Part shown: positions 39,377 to 49,585 of the stretch, piece by piece
How positions within the stretch are numbered: the stretch's first letter is position 1
How the letters are laid out: every line of letters starts with the position of its first letter
Assembly (NCBI RefSeq): GCF_040371545.1
Contig: NZ_AP029048.1
Location: 620,001 to 684,000, forward strand
DNA length: 64,000 nt
Reading direction: 5' to 3'
Source: Synechococcus sp. M16CYN
GTDB lineage: Bacteria > Cyanobacteriota > Cyanobacteriia > PCC-6307 > Cyanobiaceae
Position numbers and translations under genes: made by a program
Notes under the pieces: generated by a model
What the model saw: the letters and a program-made list of their open reading frames with translations, nothing else
What the model was told of the DNA's origin: nothing
Database searches by the model: none

Positions 39377-40801
39377 TCAGAGCTCGCCAAAGCCCTTTTT
39401 TCGCTTGGCTGGGCGCTGGCGCCTAGAAGATCCACCTTGACTGACCTTAGCAGGCACCCTAGGCGTCCTTCCCATTTCTGGGGCTGTACCCATTCCAGGC
39501 ATGTTGCCACGGCTTACCTGCTGCATAAAAGCGCGCATTCTTTGAAAATCAGCTAAGACCTTGTCCACATCAGCCGGCTGATGACCACTGCCAACGGCAA
39601 TACGACGACGACGAGCCGGCTGGGCAGCCAATAACTCCGGTTGGCAACGCTCTATCAACGTCATCGAACCAATCATGGCTTCGATGCGCTTGAGTTGATC
39701 TTCACCTTTTTTGAGCGTACCGTCGTCGATTTGGTTCATGCCAGGGATCATTTTCATTAGTCCTCCTAGCGACCCCATACGTTTAATCAAACGCATTTGC
39801 TGAAGAAAATCTGAGAAATCAAACGATGCTTCCTGCAGTTTCTTTTGCATATTTTTTACATCGGCGAGTTCAACCTCTTTTTGGGCTTTTTCGACCAAAG
39901 TCAGCACATCTCCCATACCGAGTATGCGACTAGCCATCCGCTCTGGATAAAATGGCTGTAGCGCTTCAACCTTTTCGCCTGTGCCAATGAATTTAATTGG
40001 CTGACCACTCACCTTTCGAATCGACAGCGCAGCTCCACCGCGAGAGTCGCCGTCCAACTTGGTGAGAATCGCACCAGTAATGCCTATTTGCTCGTGGAAA
40101 GCTCGGGTAAGTTCGGCTGCTTCCTGACCAATCATGGAATCCACTACCAGCAGTACCTCATCCGGTTGCACAGCGGTGCGGATTCGCACAATTTCCCCCA
40201 TCATCTCGGTGTCGATTTGAAGGCGGCCGGCAGTATCCACCAACAGAGCGTCGTATCCCTCCATCCTTGCCTTTGCCAAACCGGCGGTAGCGATCTCTTC
40301 GGGCTTAGTTTCTGTGCCAAGGCTGAATACATCGATGCCGATCTGTTCACCAAGGGTTTTCAATTGCTCGATGGCAGCTGGGCGATAGATATCGGCACCG
40401 ACCATTAACGGTCGACGTCCTTGATCTTTCAGATATAACCCAAGCTTTGCTGTAGCAGTAGTTTTACCGGCGCCTTGAAGGCCTGCCATCAAGACTACGG
40501 TGGGGGTTTCTGAGGTTTTTGCAAGGGAAGCCTTCTCTCCCCCCATCACCTCTGCCAATTGGCAGTGGACTACCTGGATAAATTTTTGATCTGGACTTAC
40601 CCCGCGTACTACTTCAGTACCGACCGCCTTCTTACGCACCTCGGAGATGAAATCCTTAACAACCGAAAGGCTGACGTCAGCTTCGAGTAAGGCACGACGT
40701 ACCTCTTTTAAAGCTCCATCAACGTTAGTTTCGCTAATTTTGTCTTGGCCTCTCAGCCCCTTAACCGCGTCCTCGAAGCGAGCTGAAAGTTCGTCAAACA
40801 T
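39377..40801 (-). CDS. ffh: Signal recognition particle protein Ffh (SRP54)
   Basis: GTPase that, with SRP RNA, targets nascent membrane proteins to the translocon. The 474 residues have an N-terminal helical bundle, the G domain with GLQGAGKTT at 107-115 and DTAGRLQ, and the methionine-rich M domain (FLQQMRLIKRMGSLGGLMKM). A basic C-terminal tail ends in RPAKRKKGFGEL. First gene of a run with rpsP, phoH and the BI-1 gene on the minus strand; 56 bases after ftn2. I saw no SRP RNA gene. Confidence 0.96.
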   Translation of the reverse strand: MFDELSARFEDAVKGLRGQDKISETNVDGALKEVRRALLEADVSLSVVKDFISEVRKKAVGTEVVRGVSPDQKFIQVVHCQLAEVMGGEKASLAKTSETPTVVLMAGLQGAGKTTATAKLGLYLKDQGRRPLMVGADIYRPAAIEQLKTLGEQIGIDVFSLGTETKPEEIATAGLAKARMEGYDALLVDTAGRLQIDTEMMGEIVRIRTAVQPDEVLLVVDSMIGQEAAELTRAFHEQIGITGAILTKLDGDSRGGAALSIRKVSGQPIKFIGTGEKVEALQPFYPERMASRILGMGDVLTLVEKAQKEVELADVKNMQKKLQEASFDFSDFLQQMRLIKRMGSLGGLMKMIPGMNQIDDGTLKKGEDQLKRIEAMIGSMTLIERCQPELLAAQPARRRRIAVGSGHQPADVDKVLADFQRMRAFMQQVSRGNMPGMGTAPEMGRTPRVPAKVSQGGSSRRQRPAKRKKGFGEL

Positions 40802-40857
40802 AGCTTGATCATAACTAGACTTGGTTCACTAATCGTAGAAAGCTGGCCATTAATTAC

Positions 40858-42852
40858 TCACGTATCGGGAATGTATTCATACAATTTCCACTGGCCATCG
40901 TCACGTCCCAACACATAGGTGATAGCTAGAGTCCTGGCAGGGGTCTGGTTAACGATCTTGCCCAAGTTGTCAATAGTTTTATCAGAATAGGCAACCTGGG
41001 CCTTTAACTTGATCCTTCGAGCCGTTCTGCTCACAACATCAAATGTTGTCACTGAAGCATTGATCATCTTGCTATGGCTTGCAGCCGCATCAGACATGCG
41101 CTCTGCCTGCACCAGCTGCACAAGCCTGTCACGAGCTACTGCCGCAACATCAGCATTTTTTCCGGATAGGAATTCGGCTTTGGCATTTAGCCACCTCTGG
41201 ATTAGACCTCTTAACTGCCTCTCTGAGGGAGTATCACTGGTGAGCGGTAGTACCACCAGTGGGGCAGTCACAGCGGGTTGACCTGGTCGAAGCTCGACCC
41301 GCCGTTGATTTAAACCATATTCTGGATCAAGTAAAGTTGATTTATTTTTGACCAATGAGGCAGACCGAGGTACCCCAAATCTTTTACCTGACATTAGCGC
41401 GAGTGCCCCGCTGATTGCAGCGATAGCGACAACAAGTGTGGCGCCCTTCATTAATAACGAGCGCAAGAAGGGGGACCAGCGCAATAGAGAAAGGACAGGA
41501 GTCTCTAGCTCAACTGCATTTGGGGAAAACTCCGAATTCACCTTTGATGCTGTCGGATCTAAATCAGTTTTCGCCTTACAAGGCAAAAACGATGTGTCGA
41601 AGATGAGCTGGCGTGAACTCTGCTGATCAAGTCGATCAACATAGTCCTTTACATCGCGATCGGCGAACCAAGCATCTAAGTCAACAGCGGTTACATCCAC
41701 ATCGCGATACCCTGGCAAAACATCGCACTTGAGCCACGTTCGACAGTATTCACACTGCGCTGCCAAGCTGTCGTTTGCATGCTTGGCAAGCCAAGCCTGT
41801 ATATCAGGTGCACAGGTCGCCGCGAAATGATGGTCTGCTTTGCGAACATTGCCAAGCAATAACTCTAGACAACCCAGTAAGGGCATCGGATCGAGCGCTG
41901 AGGCCGGAAAAAGTTGCAACAGCTCCCTTGCCTGCTCAAGGCGTTCGGGCTTACGGCAGGAGAAACCCGCTGCGGTAAGTGCGAGAACAGTCAAAAAACC
42001 GGCTTCTATTTCGCCCCTCTCAGACCAACGACCAAACAAATCGATTTGCTCTTGAACCGTCAGAAAGCGACGAACCTGTTGAAAGAACGATTCAAAATCC
42101 TCTTGAGTCATCAATTCACCGCTATCTGATCCATCGGTGGCACTCGGTTTGCCCTTGGCATTTAAACCACCGCGGCGGCTAACTAGCTGGTCTAGCAAGG
42201 TCAGTCCCTGCTGATGCGACGCCCGATCACTGAGATTGCGACTGATTAAATCCAAAATTCTGAACGGCAGCAATGCCTCAAGCTCTCTTTCTAAGACGCG
42301 CTGCTGTTCAGGCAGCTTGCCCATACGCTGCTGCAGTTGGATTCCATCCAATAAAAGTTGTGCTGCCGCTTCATAACGACGTTTTCCCTGTTCTTCCAAA
42401 GCGGCATCGCGACAAGCTAATGCTGCAACAAGTGTTAGGTCCGTTTGTCGTCCACTATCGAGAATAGGTACTCGAGACGGTTGGAGTTGGAGTCCATGAC
42501 TGGCTATCTGGAAAGCCTCCAGAGCACCGTGAGCCTCCCAAAGGAGAATTAACCCCGCCACTTCGCTGCTTGCTGGAAGATTAAGTCCAACTGCCTCATT
42601 GGGGTGAGATTTGCTAGACCGAAGAAGAGTCGACTCGTACTCGCTTCGTGCTTTCTGATCGGTCAATAAATCGGCCGAACGATGCAACAAGTCGTTGCGC
42701 TTGAGCAGGGCTTCATGGGTAAAACCCTGATCTGGCGGGCTATCACAACGGCTTTGTAAACGATGCAGTATCGACGCCGCGTCAGCTGTGGGACTGACAC
42801 CCAGCAGTCGGAAATGATCAATGGGCAAATCCAACGGTATTGCGTCTAGCAT
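40858..42852 (-). CDS. ftn2: Cyanobacterial cell division protein Ftn2/ZipN (ARC6 homologue)
   Basis: Membrane protein that anchors and stabilises the FtsZ ring in cyanobacteria; the plastid homologue is ARC6. The 664 residues start with a divergent J-like domain (DLPIDHFRLLGVSPTADAA), followed by a long helical region. A single transmembrane helix lies near 465-487 (LLMKGATLVVAIAAISGALA). The C-terminal domain, about 545-660, is of the IMS/DUF4101 type, ending in TYVLGRDDGQWKLYEY. Divergent from pdhA. Confidence 0.9.
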   Translation of the reverse strand: MLDAIPLDLPIDHFRLLGVSPTADAASILHRLQSRCDSPPDQGFTHEALLKRNDLLHRSADLLTDQKARSEYESTLLRSSKSHPNEAVGLNLPASSEVAGLILLWEAHGALEAFQIASHGLQLQPSRVPILDSGRQTDLTLVAALACRDAALEEQGKRRYEAAAQLLLDGIQLQQRMGKLPEQQRVLERELEALLPFRILDLISRNLSDRASHQQGLTLLDQLVSRRGGLNAKGKPSATDGSDSGELMTQEDFESFFQQVRRFLTVQEQIDLFGRWSERGEIEAGFLTVLALTAAGFSCRKPERLEQARELLQLFPASALDPMPLLGCLELLLGNVRKADHHFAATCAPDIQAWLAKHANDSLAAQCEYCRTWLKCDVLPGYRDVDVTAVDLDAWFADRDVKDYVDRLDQQSSRQLIFDTSFLPCKAKTDLDPTASKVNSEFSPNAVELETPVLSLLRWSPFLRSLLMKGATLVVAIAAISGALALMSGKRFGVPRSASLVKNKSTLLDPEYGLNQRRVELRPGQPAVTAPLVVLPLTSDTPSERQLRGLIQRWLNAKAEFLSGKNADVAAVARDRLVQLVQAERMSDAAASHSKMINASVTTFDVVSRTARRIKLKAQVAYSDKTIDNLGKIVNQTPARTLAITYVLGRDDGQWKLYEYIPDT

Positions 42853-42968
42853 CCCTAATTTTAGTCAGCGCCTAAGGTTTTGACTGTTCCTCATCAGTTA
42901 ACCCCTGGCATTTTACTTAACCATCATTCGTTGGCCCTTACAGTCTTGACTATTGTAATGAGGTGGTC

Positions 42969-44054
42969 ATGGGTGAGTACCCTGCGGTCGATACCGCTCC
43001 TGTCAGCACGGCAAATCCCGGTTCCCATTCCGAACGTCTTTCAAACCTTGTGACATCTCAGCGAGCCATCGTTGATCGCGACACGGGCCTGAGGCTATAT
43101 CGCGATATGGTTCTGGGTAGGCGTTTCGAAGACAAATGTGCCGAAATGTATTACCGGGGCAAAATGTTTGGCTTTGTGCATCTATACAACGGACAAGAGG
43201 CTGTCTGTAGCGGCGTTATTGGTGTGATGAAGCGCCAATACGATTGGTTTTGCAGCACTTACCGAGATCACGTCCATGCCCTAAGCGCTGGCGTTCCAGC
43301 ACGTGAGGTTATGAGCGAACTTTTTGGCAAAGAAACAGGTTGCAGTAAGGGCCGTGGCGGCTCGATGCACCTATTTTCTAGAGAGTACCATCTCTTGGGT
43401 GGATTTGCTTTTATTGGGGAGGGGGTTCCCGTAGCGCTTGGCTCAGCCTTTGCCAGTCGTTATAAACGCGATGCCCTTGGTGACGCTTCAAGTAATGCGG
43501 TTACGGCTGCATTCTTTGGAGATGGAACATGCAACAACGGTCAGTTTTTCGAATGCTTAAATATGGCCCAGCTCTGGAAACTGCCAATTCTTTTTGTTGT
43601 TGAGAATAACAAGTGGGCCATCGGTATGGCACATGATCGTGCCACCAGCGATCCTGAGATTTGGCGTAAAGCTGCTTCATTCGGCATGGCTGGAGAAGAG
43701 ATCGATGGTATGGACGTCCTCGCTGTACGAGCTGCCGCTCAGCGAGCGATTGCGCGGGCGCGCGCTGGTGAAGGTCCTACCGTTCTCGAGTGTCTCACTT
43801 ATAGATTTCGTGGTCATTCCCTGGCCGATCCTGATGAATTGCGCTCAGAACAGGAAAAGCAATTTTGGGCGCGACGCGATCCTGTGAAGATCTTTGAGCG
43901 TGATCTCACAGAATCAGGTTTAGTGAAAAACGGTGACCTACGGGCAATTGACAAGGAAGTAGATGAGGTGATTGCGGATTGTGTGGAGTTTGCTCTCTCA
44001 GCCCCTGAACCTGATCCTTCAGAATTGACTAAATATATTTGGGCTGAGGAATAA
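42969..44054 (+). CDS. pdhA: Pyruvate dehydrogenase E1 component, alpha subunit
   Basis: Thiamine-diphosphate-dependent decarboxylase subunit of the pyruvate dehydrogenase complex. The ATG at 42969 is preceded by GAGGTGG, a good ribosome binding site, so I prefer it to the GTG at 42963 (361 aa). The TPP motif begins at GDGTCNNG (about 184-191) and closes with [13 protein letters not shown] and [15 protein letters not shown] are also present. The E3 subunit gene lpdA is elsewhere in the window; E1 beta and E2 genes are not. Confidence 0.95.
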   Translation: MGEYPAVDTAPVSTANPGSHSERLSNLVTSQRAIVDRDTGLRLYRDMVLGRRFEDKCAEMYYRGKMFGFVHLYNGQEAVCSGVIGVMKRQYDWFCSTYRDHVHALSAGVPAREVMSELFGKETGCSKGRGGSMHLFSREYHLLGGFAFIGEGVPVALGSAFASRYKRDALGDASSNAVTAAFFGDGTCNNGQFFECLNMAQLWKLPILFVVENNKWAIGMAHDRATSDPEIWRKAASFGMAGEEIDGMDVLAVRAAAQRAIARARAGEGPTVLECLTYRFRGHSLADPDELRSEQEKQFWARRDPVKIFERDLTESGLVKNGDLRAIDKEVDEVIADCVEFALSAPEPDPSELTKYIWAEE

Positions 44055-44083
44055 ACAAACGACCCACCTCAGCCCGTAGTTCG

Positions 44084-45025
44084 TCAAATTCCGCTTGGTA
44101 AACGTCGGGTGAGATTGCGCAATTTTCGTAGTGCCTTGAGTTCCAGCTGTCGTACACGTTCGCGAGATACATCCATGAGTCGGCCAATTTCGGCAAGCGT
44201 GTGGCGTTCGTTACCTTCTAATCCGAATCGAAGCCGAAGCACACCCCGCTCCTGCTCGCTAAGATGACTGAGCCAACGACCCAGTTGCTCGTGATGGATG
44301 CGTTGCTCAACAATATCGAGGGGCTCGTCAACTGATGAATCTGCAATTAGATCACCAACAAAGCTGCGACCTTCCTCACCGTTGACCGGAGCATCAAGAC
44401 TGCTAGTAGTGAGTGCCTGACGCAACAGCGAATCAAGCTCCTCGAGGGGTATATCCATGGCTTCTGAAATCTCAACACGACTAGGCATGGCACCTAGTTT
44501 GTGAGCCAAATCCAAACTTACTTTGCTGATCGTGGTGAGTCGTTCACTGAGGGGAATGGGGAGGCGAATTGTGCGAGACTGACAAGCAATTGCCCGAGTC
44601 ATACTTTGTCGGATCCACCAGAAGGCGTAAGTCGAAAACTTGTAGCCACGAGTTGGATCGAATTTCTCAACAGCCCGTTCAAGTCCCAGGGACCCTTCTT
44701 GGATCAGATCAAGCAGTTCCAACCCCTTTCCCTGATATTTCTTAGCAACACTGACAACAAGACGGAGATTAGCTTTCATCATCCGTTCTTTGGCTCGACG
44801 CCCAATTCGCAACACCCGACGTTGCTGATTTGTTAGCTCATCGGCCTCAAATTCTCGTGATCCGTCCTCCGTGAGGGCTATCATAGCTTGGACGTGGTTG
44901 CCTAACTCGATTTCTTCCGCTGGCGTCAGCAGAGGAATTCTCCCGATGGATGCCAGGTACCAATTTACGGGATCGCTGCTGCGACGACGCTGTGTCTCGA
45001 GCGGCTTAGAAGCTGTGGAAACCAT
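44084..45025 (-). CDS. Group 2 (type II) sigma-70 factor
   Basis: Alternative sigma factor of the RpoD-related group used by cyanobacteria for light, nutrient and stress responses. From the ATG at 45025 (313 aa): region 1.2 begins SDPVNWYLASIGRIPLLT. Region 2 contains DLIQEGSLGLERAVEKFDP and KFSTYAFWWIRQSMTRAI. Region 4 contains TLAEIGRLMDVSRERVRQLE. It is too short at the N-terminus for the principal SigA. The frame extends to 45118 but the extra 31 residues are atypical. Convergent with pdhA, 29 bases apart. Confidence 0.9.
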   Translation of the reverse strand: MVSTASKPLETQRRRSSDPVNWYLASIGRIPLLTPAEEIELGNHVQAMIALTEDGSREFEADELTNQQRRVLRIGRRAKERMMKANLRLVVSVAKKYQGKGLELLDLIQEGSLGLERAVEKFDPTRGYKFSTYAFWWIRQSMTRAIACQSRTIRLPIPLSERLTTISKVSLDLAHKLGAMPSRVEISEAMDIPLEELDSLLRQALTTSSLDAPVNGEEGRSFVGDLIADSSVDEPLDIVEQRIHHEQLGRWLSHLSEQERGVLRLRFGLEGNERHTLAEIGRLMDVSRERVRQLELKALRKLRNLTRRLPSGI

Positions 45026-45406
45026 GGTGGCAGCCCGAATGTGAGAAGACTTTCTTACGAATAAAGAGAAAGTGGCTCTCTTTTTCATTAACCCTTCAGA
45101 TTCGAGCGAGGAAATCAAAACATTTGGATTTCACAAGTATTCCATAGCTCATAAGAACTGATCTCTAGTCCATGAGATAATCCTGGAGTGGCACAAAAAA
45201 CCACCATTGACATTGTGTCTGCGCTTGATACTTGTGTATATGGGTCTTAGGTAGATGAGAATCCCTCTATTGCAATTCTGTTTAAGAAAATTGGGTGTTG
45301 GTACGGGCATGCAAAAACGCTTATCTTTTGTTTTCGAATGGAGACCTAATTATGGTTTGGTTAAGTATCAGGACTTCACTATAGGGTTGGTTTCTCTGCG
45401 CCGCAT
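45026..45406. other. Divergent promoter region between the sigma factor and mnmA
   Basis: About 380 bases without a supportable gene. It should include both promoters; I could not identify convincing -35/-10 pairs or a hairpin. Confidence 0.45.
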
Positions 45407-46576
45407 ATGGCCCTTGGAGTAAGCATCACAAAAGCCGGGGAAGCCGCACTGAAGCGCTTGCGTCAGTGGCCTGGAGAGCGTCGAGTAGCTGTTGGACTTT
45501 CGGGCGGTGTGGACAGCTCGTTGACGGCTGCTCTCCTGGTGGAAGCTGGCTGGGAGGTGGAAGGATTGACGTTGTGGTTAATGAGTGGAAAAGGCGCTTG
45601 CTGTGCTGAAGGGCTAGTGGATGCCACAGGTATCTGTGAACAACTAGGCATCCCTCACTACATTTTAGACATTCGAGAGACTTTTCAACAAGACATTGTT
45701 AAACGACTGGTGGACGGCTACCAGCAGGGTATTACACCGCTGCCCTGTTCCCAGTGCAACCGTTCAGTGAAATTTGAACCAATGCTCGAATGGGCTCTGA
45801 GTAAGCGTAGAATCTCACAAGTTGCAACAGGGCATTACGCAAGGATTCGCTATGGCGGCAAAGGAAGGCGCCACCAACTTCTGCGAGGGTTGGATATCCA
45901 CAAAGACCAGAGCTATTTTCTCTATGACTTAACCCAAGAAGTGCTTGGGCGCACCATTTTTCCGTTGGGTGAGTTGACTAAACCAGATACACGCCTGGAA
46001 GCCAGTCGCCATAGCCTCCGTACAGCTAAAAAGCCAGAAAGTCAGGATCTCTGCTTGGTTGACCATTACGGATCAATGAGTGCTTTTCTGGGAACTTATC
46101 TACCACCACGCCAAGGCGAGATTGTGCTGAAGGACGGAACTGTGGTAGGTAAGCACAACGGCATCGAGCATTTCACCATTGGCCAGCGCAAAGGACTCGG
46201 GGTTGCCTGGCGAGAGGCTTTGCATGTGATCAAACTAGATCCAGCCAGGAATCATGTTGTAGTAGCGCCTCGCTCCGAGGCCGGACGCCAAGAAGCTACC
46301 GTGGGGGCTGTCAACTGGATCTCAATTGATCCCCCTACAGACCCGATTGACCTACAAGTTCAAGTGCGGTACCGTGGCACCCCGGTTACCGCCCGCCTCA
46401 CACCTTGTGCTGCAACTGACGATGACCGGTGCCGTCAGCGCCCCCATCGCTGCCATCTGGTCTTCAAAACTGAGCAATTTTCCATCGCTCCGGGCCAGGC
46501 AGCCGTGTTTTACAACGGAGAACAGGTGTTAGGGGGTGGGCTCATTCAGCGGGATCTCGAAACCAGCCAGGGATAG
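45407..46576 (+). CDS. mnmA: tRNA-uridine 2-sulfurtransferase MnmA
   Basis: Adds sulfur to the wobble uridine (s2U34) of Lys, Glu and Gln tRNAs. The 389 residues have the PP-loop GLSGGVDSS at 30-38. The catalytic cysteine pair is expected at Cys117 (in PCSQCNRSVKF) and Cys216 (in ESQDLCLV), and the conserved IGQRKGLGVA follows. Length is slightly above E. coli's, from a C-terminal insertion (DDDRCRQRPHRCH). The 3' end overlaps the convergent lnt gene by 31 bases. Confidence 0.95.
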   Translation: MALGVSITKAGEAALKRLRQWPGERRVAVGLSGGVDSSLTAALLVEAGWEVEGLTLWLMSGKGACCAEGLVDATGICEQLGIPHYILDIRETFQQDIVKRLVDGYQQGITPLPCSQCNRSVKFEPMLEWALSKRRISQVATGHYARIRYGGKGRRHQLLRGLDIHKDQSYFLYDLTQEVLGRTIFPLGELTKPDTRLEASRHSLRTAKKPESQDLCLVDHYGSMSAFLGTYLPPRQGEIVLKDGTVVGKHNGIEHFTIGQRKGLGVAWREALHVIKLDPARNHVVVAPRSEAGRQEATVGAVNWISIDPPTDPIDLQVQVRYRGTPVTARLTPCAATDDDRCRQRPHRCHLVFKTEQFSIAPGQAAVFYNGEQVLGGGLIQRDLETSQG

Positions 46577-47955
46577 AGTCCAGTTCCCTGTCGGAGTTTT
46601 ATCTCTACTGTGGCAACGCCTGGTTGCATTGGGGGTAGCAGTTGCTTCACATGTCCGTCCGCTGAAATCAGAGCCGTTGGCCCTGTATTCGCAACGCTGA
46701 CCAAATCACGGCCTGACTCGATTGCTCGCAATTGGGCAATAGCTAGAAACTGATGCTGCAGTTGTAAAGGGTAGGGGTCGAGATTAGCGATAGAAAACAG
46801 CCAACTCGCTCCCTGAGCTGTCGCTAGCGCTAGCGCCTTACCGTCTGCAATTTCATAGCAGATGGCAGCCGCGGCAGGCGGATCAAGCGCCAAGATTAAG
46901 CGCGATGCACTATTACTTGGATGTATACCTCCAACAGCCGATAAACCGTTGGTAAAACCAGCCAGAAGAGGTGGAATCCATTCCCCAATAGGCACTAATC
47001 GATATTTATCAAGAAGGGGGCGAGGTAGGTCAGCTTCGGGATAAAAGAGTTGCAATGTGCTGCGCTGTTGCCCTTTCACCCAGCGAAACCCGCCATTGAT
47101 CAAAGGCACATGCGGTGCTTCTTGCGGCATCTGCCATCCAGAAGGAAGCACACCTTCTGGTGCCAACAGCGCATCAGCCTGATTGTTCTCAGCAGCTTGC
47201 AGCGCGGCAACCAAAGCCGAGGTTAAACGACTTTGCTGTTCAGCATCCAGCTTTTCGCGAGTCGGAATTGCTGGTTGCCATGCTGCTAGCGAAAGGTTGC
47301 CTACCGCAGGCGGAACCGCCATTAAAAGTACGCCGCCGAGGCTATGGGCAAGTAAAATGCTTCCAAAGCCAATTAATAGTCGACGAAGACGCTCTACTCG
47401 GCACTCAATCAAACTCCAAAGCCACCAACCCCAAATCAATTGCATAACGACCAGGCCATAGGAGCCAAACCAGCGCGCTAAACCGGCTAAAGGTCTGTCC
47501 CAGGGCAGCGTGCTGGTGCCAACGCCAATCCAGAACAAAGGCGAATTGGACAAAATCAACTCGGCGTATGCCCAAACCAGTGCAAGAAGAAACGCGCGGA
47601 CACAAGGCTTCAGCTGTGGAAACCAGCAACGACAAAACTGCGATAAAAGCGACCAAAGAGCAAGTAAACCAGCGGCACAACTCCCACAAATCAACCAAAG
47701 GGTGACTGTCAGTGGCAAACTCAAAAAAGCTGGCACACCCATCCATGTAAGTGGATGAAGGGAGAGCAGCCAGGCATGGCTGACTAATACAGCCAACAAC
47801 CCCCAGATTGCACACCAATGAGTGTATTCAGCCAGCGACCACAGTAGAGCCAATGCTGGTAGCATTAAAGTAGGACCTCCTAGCGAAGGAGCAAGGCCAG
47901 CAAATAATCCACCCAAGACGGCATTCCACCCAGGAGACAGTCGGTGATTGCCCAT
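46546..47955 (-). CDS. lnt: Apolipoprotein N-acyltransferase
   Basis: Inner-membrane enzyme that adds the third acyl chain to lipoproteins. From the ATG at 47955 (469 aa) there are about six hydrophobic segments before the nitrilase-like catalytic domain. Its triad is visible as Glu in APEGVLP, Lys in DKYRLVPIGEW and Cys in AAICYE. A final hydrophobic anchor is not obvious. A longer frame to 48021 would run into the divergent small gene and adds non-membrane residues, so I reject it. Its tail overlaps mnmA. Confidence 0.9.
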   Translation of the reverse strand: MGNHRLSPGWNAVLGGLFAGLAPSLGGPTLMLPALALLWSLAEYTHWCAIWGLLAVLVSHAWLLSLHPLTWMGVPAFLSLPLTVTLWLICGSCAAGLLALWSLLSQFCRCWFPQLKPCVRAFLLALVWAYAELILSNSPLFWIGVGTSTLPWDRPLAGLARWFGSYGLVVMQLIWGWWLWSLIECRVERLRRLLIGFGSILLAHSLGGVLLMAVPPAVGNLSLAAWQPAIPTREKLDAEQQSRLTSALVAALQAAENNQADALLAPEGVLPSGWQMPQEAPHVPLINGGFRWVKGQQRSTLQLFYPEADLPRPLLDKYRLVPIGEWIPPLLAGFTNGLSAVGGIHPSNSASRLILALDPPAAAAICYEIADGKALALATAQGASWLFSIANLDPYPLQLQHQFLAIAQLRAIESGRDLVSVANTGPTALISADGHVKQLLPPMQPGVATVEIKLRQGTGLYPWLVSRSR

Positions 47956-48007
47956 GGTCAAAGTGGCAGGACAAGGTAATCCTGAATCCCCACCTTCTGC
48001 TAATCCC

Positions 48008-48337
48008 ATGGACGCCGCCAATTTGTTTCAGCAACTGCTGTTCCGTGGTCTAGGCACCACGACACTAGTAGCCGAACATTTGCGCGGAGTTGCTCAGGCT
48101 CGGGTCAACAATGGTCAGCTAGGTTCAAACCAGGCGTCCGCATTGGTGGACAACGTACTCAAGGCCCTACTTGGAGAGACACCGGAACTGGAGCAACAGA
48201 TGGGCCGAAATTTAGAACGCAACCGAGATAATCTTTCTCAAGACTTTGGTGTACCAAATCAAAAGGAAATGGATGAGCTGCGAGGAAGAATCGATCGATT
48301 GGAACAACAGTTCCGTCGAATGAACCGGTCGGGTTGA
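48008..48337 (+). CDS. Small phasin-like coiled-coil protein, 109 aa
   Basis: Soluble helical protein with no assigned function, similar in style to phasin / poly-granule-associated proteins: MDAANLFQQLLFRGLGTTTL at the start, a helical core, and a C-terminal coiled coil (KEMDELRGRIDRLEQQFRRM). The ATG at 48008 fits better than the TTG at 47948, which would overlap the lnt start. The FKBP gene follows 53 bases downstream on the same strand. Confidence 0.7.
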   Translation: MDAANLFQQLLFRGLGTTTLVAEHLRGVAQARVNNGQLGSNQASALVDNVLKALLGETPELEQQMGRNLERNRDNLSQDFGVPNQKEMDELRGRIDRLEQQFRRMNRSG

Positions 48338-48390
48338 GATCACGTTAATCCGATGGAAAGCCAGACTTACAGTCGTTTGATACGGACTCT

Positions 48391-48993
48391 ATGCGCGACA
48401 TCCTTATTTCTACGACGGTGTGTGTGGCTTGCTTGATTCTGGCTTGCGTGAGCCAACTAATTGTTCCCTCGACGGTGACGGCGGCACCACAGGCTCAGGC
48501 CACTGTGGTGCATACCAAATTCAAAGCAGCTGCACCGGTATCCAAATTTGAACTGGATCCAGACAATCCAAATCCAATCCTTTTTGCTATGGCTCCTGAG
48601 GCTGACCAAACTGGCCTTTCCACTTTCAGTGAACCGATGGACGTCCCAGATGCCCGTCTCCTTGCAAGTGGCCTTAAGATTACGGAACTAGAAATGGGCA
48701 CTGGCGAGGAAGCCACTTCAGGCCGGACAGTCGTAGTGAATTACAAAGGAACCCTCGAAAATGGCAAAGAATTTGATAGTAGCTACGGTCGCGGCCCTTT
48801 TAGCTTTCTTTTGGGGGCTGGACGGGTGATTAGAGGCTGGGAGGAAGGAGTTGCCGGCATGAAAGTGGGTGGTAAGCGTAAGCTGGTGATACCGCCCGAT
48901 TTAGCCTACGGCGACCGTGGTGCTGGTGGTGGCGTCATTCCTCCGAAAGCAACTTTGGTATTTGAAGTTGAACTGCTCGACGTAAGGAAGTGA
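48391..48993 (+). CDS. FKBP-type peptidyl-prolyl cis-trans isomerase, exported
   Basis: Accelerates proline isomerisation in proteins outside the cytoplasm. The 200 residues begin with a signal peptide (about 1-32, ending near VTAAPQA). A linker of some 65 residues follows, then the FKBP fold from about residue 92. The fold shows GRTVVVNYKGTLENGKEFDS, PFSFLLGAGRVIRGWEEGVAGM and GKRKLVIPPDLAYGDRG, including the usual Tyr, Phe, Trp and Asp pocket residues. It is just upstream of sodN. Confidence 0.92.
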   Translation: MRDILISTTVCVACLILACVSQLIVPSTVTAAPQAQATVVHTKFKAAAPVSKFELDPDNPNPILFAMAPEADQTGLSTFSEPMDVPDARLLASGLKITELEMGTGEEATSGRTVVVNYKGTLENGKEFDSSYGRGPFSFLLGAGRVIRGWEEGVAGMKVGGKRKLVIPPDLAYGDRGAGGGVIPPKATLVFEVELLDVRK

Positions 48994-49034
48994 GTGGAAG
49001 CTAGGCTCCTCCCAAAGACAATTCCGCTCACTAA

Positions 49035-49511
49035 ATGATGCTTCGCTCAGCCTTCAACGCTTTTGTTCGCGCTCTACCTGCTTCTACTGTCGAAGCTCAT
49101 TGCGATGGTCCCTGTGGCGTCTACGACCCTGCTTCTGCTCGAGTGGCAGCTGAGGCAGTTCTTTCAATGACTAAAAAGCTAAAAGCACTTGAAGCACCAG
49201 ACGCCGGAGATGCTGCCACTCTAGCTGCTTACAACAACACCTTCGGCCGCTTCGTAGCTATTAAGGAGGAAGAAGCACAAAAGACCAAGAAAGAGTTGTT
49301 AATCCTTTGGACCGACTACTTCAAACCTGATCACTTGGCCACTTTCCCAGATCTTCACGACACCTTTTGGAAAGCAACCAAATTATGTAGTGCTTGCAAA
49401 GTTCATATCGATCAGGGCAAAGCTGAGGAGTTGATGTCTACCGTCGAAAAAATTCATGGTATGTTTTGGCGGTCAAAAGGTCGTGATGAAGTCTGGGTCA
49501 CCGCTTCCTGA
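49035..49511 (+). CDS. sodN: Nickel superoxide dismutase
   Basis: Removes superoxide using a nickel ion held by the N-terminal hook. The 158 residues contain the hook HCDGPCGVYDP, with His22, Cys23 and Cys27; it must be exposed by removal of the first 21 residues, the task of SodX. The remainder is the four-helix bundle typical of the family, including NTFGRFVAIKEEEA. sodX follows 74 bases downstream. Marine picocyanobacteria commonly use this enzyme instead of iron SOD. Confidence 0.97.
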   Translation: MMLRSAFNAFVRALPASTVEAHCDGPCGVYDPASARVAAEAVLSMTKKLKALEAPDAGDAATLAAYNNTFGRFVAIKEEEAQKTKKELLILWTDYFKPDHLATFPDLHDTFWKATKLCSACKVHIDQGKAEELMSTVEKIHGMFWRSKGRDEVWVTAS

Positions 49512-49585
49512 GTCTTATCACCTCAACTAAGCAAATTGCGGCAGCGGGTCTGCTTGATCTGCTGCTGGTTTTTTCTAGGCGAAGG